This document shows positions 55,701-64,000 of a DNA stretch of 64,000 bases, one piece after another. The notes under the pieces were generated by a model. It saw only the letters and a list, made by a program, of their open reading frames with translations, made no database searches and was not told the DNA's origin. Made by a program: the position numbers and the translations under genes. Position 1 is the stretch's first letter; every line of letters starts with the position of its first letter. Source of the stretch: Beta vulgaris subsp. vulgaris (Eukaryota; Streptophyta; Magnoliopsida; Caryophyllales; Amaranthaceae); the NCBI RefSeq assembly GCF_026745355.1, contig NC_079203.1:44186081-44250080 (forward strand). The letters are read 5' to 3'.

Positions 55701-56874
55701 CACTAGTAGAATAAATGTTATTTGCTGCGATAATATTGCTGCGGTTTTACCCATACGCAGCAACATATCACGTAAAAAGAAAAAAAAAAATATAAAATAA
55801 CGATATTGCTGCGGTTTCGACCTAAAACCGCAGCAATATGTTGTTGGCAGGAATTTTTTTGAAAATAGTTGACTATTTGACCAGACATATTGCTGCGGTT
55901 CGTGACAAAAACCGCAGCAATATATTAAAGTAATATTAAAAAATAATATTTTAATATATTGCTGCGGTTTTTGATAAAAACCGCAGCAATATTATTAAAA
56001 ATATATATATAAAGCGTGTTAGGGTTTTTCTGTCCTCTTTAATTTCATCTCTCCTTCATAACTCGCGCGCCTCTCCTTCTCTTTCCTCTCAGGCCTCAGC
56101 CGTTCTCTCACCATCACTCTCTCCTCTCTCATCCTCTCTCTCTCCTCCTCTCTTCCTCTCGATCAACGTTCGTCCACCAATGTTCGTCCGCCAGATCTTC
56201 AACAACCACGACAAACGCTCAGAGCTTCAACCACGACCAACGTTCGTCCGCCAAAGCTTCAACCACGACCAACATTCGTCCGCCAAATTCAACTGTGGTT
56301 TGTCGCTCGCAAACCGTTCTTCGTCGCTCGCAGACCCTTCGTCGTCGCTCGCAGATCCTTCGTGGTTCGCTTGAAGATCGTTGGACAACGTCGGCAACCG
56401 TTCGACAGCGTCGGCCGTTCGATCTCTGTTGTTCCTTTTTTATTTCATTTCCTTGTTTTTTCGTTTGGGGTTGTTACTCTGTTAGAGTGCTTGTTCTGGC
56501 TTGTAATTATGTTTTGATAATTTTCGTTTTAGTGCTTGTTCTGGCTTGTACCTTTGACGAGACCGTGGCTGTTCATGGCATTTGTAGTGGGTAGATTTCT
56601 ATTTTGATAATTTTCGTTTTGTTTTGATAATTTTCGTTGTTAGATGTGTGTAGATTTTGTGTTTTAGTTTCTGTATATCAGTTTCTTATTTCTTTTTTTA
56701 TATATTTATTGTTTTTATTATATTTTTTTTTGAAATGAATCAGTTAGTTCTTAGCTATATTGTATTTTTTTACGTTTTGGAATTTTGTATAATAATTTTT
56801 TGTCATTAATTTCAATCAGTAAGTTGTTTTATTTGCTTTAACCTTTTTGTCTTTCAAATTTGATGGCAAAATGC

Positions 56875-56905
<31 letters not shown>

Positions 56906-57217
56906 ACCTGTACAGACCCTATTGCTGCGGTTTTACTTAAAAAACCGCAGCAATATGTCTATTTTTATTATTAAATATAGCAAATTGCTGCGGTTTTACC
57001 TAAAAACCGCAGCAATATTCTTTCTAAATCTGATTTTAAAAAAATATATTGATGCGGTTTGGCATAAAAACCGCAGCAATATTTGTCAATATTGCTGCGG
57101 TTTAAAACCGCAGCAATATAATTAATACCTATTGCTGCGCCCTTAATTGCTGCGCGCCCAAAACCGCAGCAATAGGGCACTTTTTAACCGCAGCAAATAA
57201 CATTTATTCTACTAGTG
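55701..57217. mobile_element. Non-autonomous CACTA-like element with hairpin subterminal repeats
   Basis: Perfect terminal inverted repeats of 29 bp start CACTAGTAGAATAAATGTTA (55701-55729 and 57189-57217). They are flanked by the 3-bp duplication CAT (55698-55700, 57218-57220). CACTA ends and a 3-bp TSD place it in the CACTA (En/Spm) superfamily. Inside each end lie four to five hairpins built from TATTGCTGCGGTTTT and its inverse. The interior (56030-56870) has a CT-rich leader and an ORF of 64 codons from 56180 with repeated SSSLADPS. It is either a captured 5' gene fragment or element-specific sequence. No transposase was found. Confidence 0.88.
56180..56374 (+). other. 64-codon repetitive ORF inside the CACTA-like element
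   Basis: The ORF is internally repetitive (FVRQ.FN twice to three times; SSSLADPS twice). It follows a long pyrimidine-rich leader with CTCTCTCC words. No family is recognised. It may be the first exon of a captured host gene or chance coding in short duplications. Confidence 0.3.
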
Positions 57218-57235
57218 CATTAATATATGGAATGT

Positions 57236-57757
57236 CATCTACCGCACTAGACAAAAATTGATATATCCACCCATTGAGTATATTACCCACTTAAAATAGA
57301 CAATTATTATAAAATAATTATTTGTGCTGAGTTGTACTCTACTAATTATTAATGTATTTCGACTTACCCACTTGATAGACAAAGTTTTTCTACTATAAGC
57401 ATACAATTCAATCAGGACCTTTGGCCTTTGATCTGAGACCTATTGTATAATTGAGAGTTATGGTCATATTTATTAGTTTGTACTTCCTCTCTTTGTTTTT
57501 AGTTAATTAACCCATTTTCTTAATCACATTTGCTAATCCAACGCTTTAATCTTTAATCCATCACTATTGGATTGAGAGTTCTTTTGTTTTTTATTAGTTT
57601 ATAATTCCTCTTTATAATTAGATTCATCTTCTTAATCACATTTGTTAATGTAATGCTTAATCTTTAATAGTCTAGTTATTAAGAAGAAAAAATTATTAAA
57701 AAAATTAATATTTTGATAATATGTATTGAGAAATCTAATAAGATATCATATAACTAT
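57236..57757. other. AT-rich spacer with a two-copy duplication
   Basis: About 57470-57558 and 57591-57671 share TTTATTAGTTT, CTTCTTAATCACATTTG and TTAATCTTTAAT. No gene is seen. Confidence 0.5.
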
Positions 57758-58388
57758 TGTTGTAGCCTAAAAAATAAACGGCTCTGGTACCGACACGTGG
57801 CCTCATCTGAGCCCAACATGTGGCATACATGCAGGGGAATAAAAGTACAAAAGGGCCTGAAGGTGACAGGCCTAAAAGTACGTTTCTCTGAAAACGTACT
57901 AAAAAGACCTTCTTCTGGCCCCAAAAACTGTACTTAGGCCCAGTAAGTCTGATTTACACCTTTATATGAAAGTGAGGTGTACTGACCAGTTAACAGCTGC
58001 CACGTGTCCCAAAACTTTGATTAGCCAATCAGATGCTCCCAAATTAGGGTGACATCAAGCACAGCAGTCATTTCAAACAGTATAAATAGTCCTTGATTTC
58101 AGGGTGAAAGGTACGTTTTTCAGAGCATAGTACTGTTACTCTGTCATAAATTCTTCTCTCTCTCTCTCTACTTTCTCTCTCTAAAAAGTTCCTTTACATT
58201 CCTGATATCTGACTTAAGCATCGGAGGGGGAAATACCACCCAAACCTCCAGGGTGGGTCCCTTTTTTGCAGGTTGCTGGTCAGGAGTTTGCTTCGGGATT
58301 TGAACCAATCTTGTTGCACAAGTCTCCAGTTCTAAGAACCCATCTTTGGGAGTTGTGATATAAATTGCTAGTTTTACACTACATAACA
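57758..58388 (+). repeat. 5' LTR of the second Ty3/gypsy element
   Basis: A 631-bp segment from TGTTGTAGCC to ACATAACA, directly before the PBS. It has a TATA box (TATAAATAG, 58081-58089) and two CACGTG-type cores (near 57796 and 58002). A palindrome TACGTTT..AAACGTA lies near 57890. The right border is firm. The left border is the first TG with suitable context, since the partner LTR is not in view. Confidence 0.75.
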
Positions 58389-58390
58389 TT

Positions 58391-58408
58391 TGGCGCCGTC
58401 TGTGGGGA
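58391..58408 (+). promoter_or_regulatory. Primer-binding site of the second Ty3/gypsy element
   Basis: TGGCGCCGTCTGTGGGGA starts two bases after the LTR and is identical to the primer site of the first gypsy element. Confidence 0.85.
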
Positions 58409-58417
58409 GACGCAACA

Positions 58418-60225
58418 ATGACGGACTGTCACTCTTCGAATGTGGCAAGGAACAGAAGTTTTAGAGTTCAGGTGGATGATACGTTGATGACGAGAGGCCA
58501 CCTCGAGGCAGGGATCAGGGCCATGCTGCGTTCACCTCGAGGGTAGGACTGTAACTCCAGTCATCCAAGAAAATCTTGACCGTCCAGTGACTGCTGGTCA
58601 TTTGGAAAATGTGTTAAATGACTTCCAGGCCAGGATGGCCGCTGTTATGGAAGAGCAGATTAAGAACAACATGCTATTTTTTCAGATGAGTCCGAGAGAA
58701 GAGGCAGCTGCGCCACTTAAAGGGCGATCCCAAGAGGGTCGTCCAGGACCTAGTCGGCCCTCGGCCAGAATTGACTAAGCCGCCTTCCAAAGGAAAGCAG
58801 CCGGCAGTCAGTGATTCTAGGAGGAAGATGGACTGGAAGCTGGTGGTCCGTCCAGCAGATAATATCCCTCCTACTGGTCACATGATGGAGACTGATGCTC
58901 GGGAGTACTTGGAGGCCAAGAGGGCGGCAGCGCAGCAGCGTTCAGCCTCTGGCTCCACGCCATATATGAAGGATCCGTCCTTAAGGCTCCCGTCCAGAAC
59001 AGTGGTGCGAAGCCGTGGTCCATCGGCTTTCCAGCCCAGGCAAGAGAAGACAGTTCTGCAGCCTATGGTGTACAGGCGTCAAGCCTTAGCTAACACCTCA
59101 TCTAATCCGGTTTTGAAAGAGTACCGTCAGGAGCACATACCCATTGAGGGGCAGGTGGCGGCACTCCAGATCAATTGGCCCACTCCTTTCTCGGTCAGGA
59201 TCATGGAGTCCCCTCCTTTCCCAAAGGTTAAGCTCCCTACCATTGATCCTTTTGACGGAACTACTGATCCGGACGATCACCTATCAGCTTACAAGCATCA
59301 GATGTATGTCCAAGGGGTGGACGATGCTACTTGGTGTAAGAATTTCCCAGCTACTTTGAAAGGAGTAGCCAAAAATGGTTCAACAACTTACCGCCTAATT
59401 CAGTGAATAATTTTACTGAACTTAGATTCTGTTCACCAGTCACTTTGTGGCTAATCGGCAAGAACAGAAAACAAGCATGCACCTAGGTAAAGTCATCCAA
59501 GGTCCTAAGGAAGCCTTGAGAGGTTATGTGAAGAGGTTTAATCTGGAGGCGTTGCAGATCCAAGATTTGAATGCGGGTGTGGCTTTGACGCCTTCATCAG
59601 AGGTCTAAGACCAGGAAGTTTTAAGTTTGATTTGGTGAAGAAGAAAATCACTACTTTGACGGAAGCACTGAGGGAGGCTGAAGCATTCATTCATGCCACA
59701 GAGGTCTGTGCTGAGGCAAAACAGCCAGAAGTGAAGAAAGTGGAAGAGGCTGTTCAGCCAAAAAAGAATCCGCCCAAGAAGGCTGAGACTTGGGCCATGA
59801 CTACTATGACCACTTCGTCCAAGAGAAGTAGGCGGTCAGAGCCGGCGGCCTCTGTTGAACCAATAGAGTTCAACAAAGATCAATATTCCATTTTGATGGA
59901 AATAAAAGATCAGCATGAACTAAAGGCGCCGGCCGAGATGAAGACGCCTTATCGTAACAGGGACAAGAGCAAGTATTGTCACTTTCACAAAGATTGTGGA
60001 CATGAAACCAATGAATGCAAGCATTTGAAGCGAGCACTAGAAGAGTTGGCTCGAAAAGGAAAGATGAACAATTACCTACCCTCGTCAGGAAGGAAGTTTC
60101 AGAAAAGGGATAACCGTCAAGGAAGAAAAATGGACGGAGATAGCACGGATGATGATGTAGTGATGGTCATCTCAGGAGGATTTGCAGCTGGAGGTCCGAC
60201 AAATGCGGCCACAAAAACTATTTGA
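58418..60225 (+). pseudogene. Gag of the second Ty3/gypsy element
   Basis: Gag starts at MTDCHSSN (58418) and passes through several frames: 58587-58778, 58771-59406, 59632-60225. The gag domain has KVKLPTIDPFDGTTDPDDHL, ATWCKNFPATLKGVA and, after a frame change, GYVKRFNLEALQI. A zinc-knuckle-like YCHFHKDCGHETNECK lies near 59975, the same Tat-type pattern as in the first element. At least three indels break it. Confidence 0.88.
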
Positions 60226-60900
60226 GGGAACTCAGCCAGGTTATGCTCACCAACCAGGCCGAGTCTGATCCTTTTCCAAAAATAGTGGTCAGCGAGTTGG
60301 ACCGGGGGAATATTAGGACGCCTCATGATGACCCGCTGGTTGTGGAAATGAAGATTGCCAATCTAAGGGTTAGGCGAATTTTGATTGATACCGGGAGCTC
60401 AACTGACATCATCAGTGCTGATTGTTTGTCTCGTTTAAAGTTTGACAAAAACGATTTGATGCCGGTAAATCATCCTATAATTGGTTTTGGCGGCGGGGTC
60501 ATACACCCTATGGGAACCGTCACCTTGCCGTCAGAGTTGGAGAAAAAGATGCGGCCAGGACGCTTTTTGTGAAATTTTTGGTAGTACGAGACTTGACAGC
60601 TTATAATGTCATTCTCGGGCGACCTACCTTAAATCACATCAAGGCCGTCATTGTGACCCATTTAATGCTGATGAAGTTTGAGTGCGAGGTGGGAAGATTG
60701 GATCTCTTTATGGAGACCAGCAAGCTGCCAGAGAATGCTATCTCACCACACTCAAACCATCATCTTGGAAGGAAAAAGCAGAGTGTCCAAGGGCACAAGG
60801 AGATGATTCGGCCAAAAAAGTTAAAGGCCAGATTAGTGAGCTTAAGGAGGAAATTGAGAAGGTTCAGGAGTCGCCTTTCCTGAAAGCATCCGTCCATGCT
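60222..60900 (+). pseudogene. Protease region of the second Ty3/gypsy element
   Basis: Frame 60222-60572 holds the aspartic protease active site ILIDTGSSTDII (about 60379-60414) and a flap-like GFGGGVIHPMG. Frame 60569-60883 continues with VRDLTAYNVILGRPTLN, the second conserved block of the protease fold. The two overlap by a few bases in different frames. Confidence 0.88.
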
Positions 60901-61100
60901 TTTGCCTAGCAAGAAGAGAAAGTGTTTGGTATTAAGGAAGAAAACATTCATCTGAGATAATGGCTATAATGAGTCTGGGACTAGAACGTCCAGACCTGTG
61001 GAAAGTCCAGTAGAGATCTGCTTGTAATCCAAGCGTCCGGAAAGGACATTGAAAATTGGATCAGTTTTGAGGTCAGGAAATTCAGGACGCCTTAGTTGCG

Positions 61101-62069
61101 TTGCTGCGAGAATTTGAAGATGTGTTTGCCTATGCTGTAGAGGAGATGCCTGGGATAGACCCTGAGGTGGCTGTCCATAAGCTCAACATTGAGCCGGGGC
61201 AAAAGCCTATTCGGCAGAAGAAGAGGCATCTGGGGCCGGCCAGAAATAAGGCCGTTGACGAGGAAGTTCAAAAGCTGCTCAAATCTAAATTCATCCGGGA
61301 AACATACTACCCAGATTGGGTAGCAAATGTTGTGATGGTTCCAAAGCCGAATGGCACTTGGAGGATGTGCGTTGATTATACAGATTTGAACAAGGCTTGT
61401 CCTAAGGACAGCTTCCCGTTGCCAAAAATAGATCGTCTGGTTGATTCTACGGCCGGCCATGCCCTCTGAGCTTTATGGATGCCTACTCTGGCTTCCATCA
61501 GATTCCTATGTGGCCGGATGATCAAGATGACATCCTTCATTACTGAGAAAGGGCTGTATGGATGGCTCAGGATGCCTTTCGGCCTAAGAAACGCTCCGGC
61601 TACATTTCAGAGGCTCATTAATACAGTATTTCAGCCGCAGCTCGGCCGAAATATGGAAGCTTATATAGACGACATGATCGTCAAGAGTAAAGAGGAGAAA
61701 GATCATCTGGACGATCTGAGGGAAACCTTCCTCACCTTGAGAAAATTCAAGTTGAAGCTTAATCCGCAAAAATGTGTGTTCGGCGTAGTTGCTGGGAAAT
61801 TTCTGGGATTTTTGGTTGATCAGAGAGGGATTGAGGCAAATCCCGACAAAATTCAGGCTATTATGAATATGTCTTCGCCGTCCAAAGTCAAAGAAGTTCA
61901 GAGGTTGACGGGCTGTTTGGCTGCTCTTGGACGGTTTCTCTCAAAATCAGGGGACAAATGTCACCATTTCTTTGCTACCATCAAGAAAAATGCCAAGTTT
62001 GAATGGTCAGATGAAGCTGAAGTAGCCCTTCAGCAAGAAAAGATCATCTTCGGCAGCTGCCTAGGCTGA
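61101..62069 (+). pseudogene. Reverse transcriptase of the second Ty3/gypsy element
   Basis: Frame 61101-61469 has VAVHKLNIEPGQKPIRQKKR, VVMVPKPNGTWRMCVDYTDL and FPLPKIDRLVD. After a small indel at about 61470, frame 61479-62069 has GLYGWLRMPFGLRNAPATFQ, the catalytic YIDD (about 61664) and NPQKCVFGVVAGKFLGFLVD. Only one clear frame break separates the halves, so this is the best preserved RT in the window. Confidence 0.92.
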
Positions 62070-62089
62070 TCAGTCCGGCCGAAGGAGAG

Positions 62090-63030
62090 AGGTTGTATGT
62101 GTATCTGGCTGTATCACCCTTCGCGGTAAGTGCAGTCCTTTTGGCTGAAAGAGCCGCGGTGCAAATACCCGTCTATTTTGTGAGCCATGTGCTTAAAGAT
62201 GCTGAGAACAGATATTCGTCCATCAAAAATTCGGCCTGGCTTGCTGATGGCCAGCCGGAAGTTAAGCCTTACTTCTTCCCATAGCATTCTTGTATATACA
62301 GATCAGCCGCTTAGGCAAGTGTTGCATAAGATGGATGCCTCTGGCCGAATTTAAAATGGGCTGTTGAGCTGAATATGTTTGATTTAACATTTGAGCCTAG
62401 AAAGGCAATCAAGGGCCAAGCTTTGGCTGATTTCATCGTAGAGCTTACACGGCCTACGATAGAAAGCGTCCAGGATCCAGCAGCAGGAAGGCGTCATTGG
62501 ACCCTTATGGTGGACGGATCTCAACTGCCAACGGATGTGGGGCAGGAATCATTTTTCAATCTCCAGAAGGGGATAAGTTTGAATATGCTATGAAATTCAA
62601 GTTCCAGGCGTCCAATAATGAGCAGAGTATGAAGCTCTCTTAGCCGGCATAAAAATGTGTAAAGCGGGGGGCCTGGAAATGAGCTAAACGACTCTCTGCT
62701 GGTTGTCAGTCAGTCAATGGTGAGTTTGAATGCAAGGAACTGTCCATGAGCAAGTATATGAATTTGGTCAAGGACGAGATCAAGTCTTTAAAGAGGTTCG
62801 TCCTAGATCAGGTGCCCAGATCAGAAAACCATCAAGCTGATGCCCTCTCTAAACTGGCCAGCTCGGCGAAGGTAGTTCCTAGAACAGTCTTTTGGGAGGT
62901 GAAGGCGGCCAAGAGCATTGAGGCCGGAGAAGTGCTGTTTCTCAGCCGAGATGATGAGTGGATGAGTCCAATCATTGAGTTCAAGAAGACGGCCGTCTGC
63001 CTCTTGATCCCATTAAGGCCAAGTATGTGA
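62090..63030 (+). pseudogene. RNase H region of the second Ty3/gypsy element
   Basis: Frames show YVYLAVSPFAVSAVL (connection), FEPRKAIKGQALADFIVEL, LMVDGSQ (the first catalytic Asp region) and LSKLASSAKVVPRTVFWEV. Several indels break it. Confidence 0.82.
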
Positions 63031-63099
63031 AGCTAGGGACAAGTGGTTTGAGTTGTGGAATGAACCTTATACAAAAAGTCCTATAATCGGCCTCTTCTC

Positions 63100-64000
63100 A
63101 AATGCATCAGCCGAAAGGACGGTCTGGACGTTTTGAAGGAGTTGCAGAGGGAGCTTGTGCTTCTCACATTGGAGGAAGAGCTTTGGCGAAAGGGCTCTCA
63201 GGACGGGCTACTTTTGGCCGTCCTTAAAAGAAGATGCACTCCTCTATGCCAAGAAGTGTGATAGTTGCCAAAAGCATGGTAATATCCATCAAAAGCCGTC
63301 CAATTACTGACGCCCATTCTCTTTCCTCTTCCCTTTGCTAAATGGGGGATGGACATCTTGGGCCTTTTCCTATTGCTGCTGGCCAGAAGAAATTTGTAAT
63401 AGTAGCTGTAGACTACTTTACAAAATGGGTTGAAGCTGAAGCATTAAGGGGCATCACCACCAATGATGTCAAAGGGTTCATCTGGAAGAACTTGATTACA
63501 AGGTTTGGCATGCCCCAGTCCATCGTCTTTGATAATGGGCCGCAATTTGAAACGCCCAAGCTTCGTCAATGGTTGGCCGATCAAGGAGTTAAGGCTCACT
63601 TTGCCGCAGTAGCTCATCCACAGGCTAATGGGCAAGTAGAGGCCTTTAACAAGATCCTTTCGGCCGGGATAAAAAAGAAGTTAGACAATGCAAAGGGGCT
63701 TTGGGTAGAAGAATTGCAGCTGGTCTTATGGTCAATTGGACGACGGCCAAGAATTCCACAGGAGAGACTCCTTTATGATGGTTTATGGTTCTGAGGCTGT
63801 CCTTCCTATTGAAGTTGAGGAACCCACCTTAAGAGTAATGATGTACTCAGAAGATGCTAACTGGGCAGCTCTTAGGACGGCTTTGGACTTAGTTCCTGAA
63901 GTCAGGGGCAATGCTCTGCTGAGGATGCAACTATATAAGTTAAGAATGGCTAGAGACTTCAACAAAAGAGTTGCTAGACGTCCACTAAAGATGGGAGACT
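63100..64000 (+). pseudogene. Integrase of the second Ty3/gypsy element (runs off the window)
   Basis: The zinc-binding segment includes GYFWPSLKEDALLYAKKC and CQKHGNIHQKP (about 63205-63300). The core frame 63342-63794 carries all three catalytic residues, in VAVDYFTKW, VFDNGPQF and NGQVEAFNK, in one reading frame. The C-terminal part continues in another frame to the window edge. Confidence 0.9.

Larger units (their letters stand above)
57758..64000 (+). mobile_element. Second Ty3/gypsy element, Tat-like (5' part)
   Basis: The plus-strand 5' LTR (57758-58388) is followed by the primer site TGGCGCCGTCTGTGGGGA, then gag, protease, RT, RNase H and integrase, which runs past the window end. 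Pol is closely related to that of the element at 14.4-26.9 kb. The 3' LTR and any antisense gene lie outside the window. Frames are interrupted by many small indels. Confidence 0.92.

Noticed and set aside
56876..56901. Poly(A) tail of a processed pseudogene inside the CACTA-like element
   Set aside because: The A-run lies within the element, no intronless gene body precedes it and no target duplication flanks it. A simple repeat is more likely.

Overview
The window is nuclear DNA of a flowering plant, most likely a eudicot. The signs are a plant-only arginine-rich tandem CCCH zinc-finger gene, Ty3/gypsy elements of the Tat lineage, a Ty1/copia element primed by initiator tRNA-Met, plant Helitrons, Stowaway, PIF/Harbinger, CACTA and hAT elements, an AT-rich background, and no operons or bacterial signals. 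I cannot name the species. Only one host gene is intact: an intronless TZF2/TZF3-like gene on the minus strand at 6042-7202. Nearly everything else is transposon, in clear nested order.

Layout. 0-6 kb: a degenerate telomere-like stretch, a tRNA-derived SINE, a 5'-truncated LINE, a 268-bp Helitron and a Mutator-type MITE. 6-8 kb: the TZF gene and a second copy of the small Helitron family. 9-13 kb: a TIR MITE with an internal tandem duplication, a hAT-like element, and a PIF/Harbinger-like element that recurs at 37.5-39.1 kb. 14.4-26.9 kb: a complete minus-strand Ty3/gypsy element with matching LTRs and a 5-bp target duplication. Its pol is broken. On the opposite strand, between pol and the 3' LTR, it carries a five-exon gene of the 'gypsy-type transposon protein' kind, preceded by a TATA box and three tandem-repeat arrays and interrupted by a 1.1-kb hAT element. 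27-28.7 kb: a LINE remnant. 30.3-35.1 kb: a decayed Helitron with helicase and RPA-like remnants, whose ends are confirmed by a paralogous unoccupied site at 29.1-29.3 kb. 35.9 kb: a Stowaway MITE. 39.9-41.9 kb: a LINE remnant with RNase H. 43.1-50.0 kb: a very young copia element that has lost almost all of pol. 50.2 kb: a second SINE copy. 51.4-54.8 kb: three Helitrons, one holding a LINE insertion. 55.7-57.2 kb: a CACTA-like element whose ends are made of hairpin repeats. 57.8-64 kb: the 5' LTR, gag and pol of a second Tat-like gypsy element that runs off the window.

The most unusual feature is the antisense multi-exon gene of the first gypsy element, with about 30 DRE/CRT-type RCCGAC cores in the repeat arrays just upstream of its TATA box. 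Also notable are the tRNA-like A/B boxes shared by the small Helitrons, the hairpin-built CACTA ends, and a copia element reduced to gag plus an envelope-like ORF between almost identical LTRs. Many coding frames in the retroelements are broken by one-base indels; real decay and residual assembly error cannot be separated from this sequence alone.
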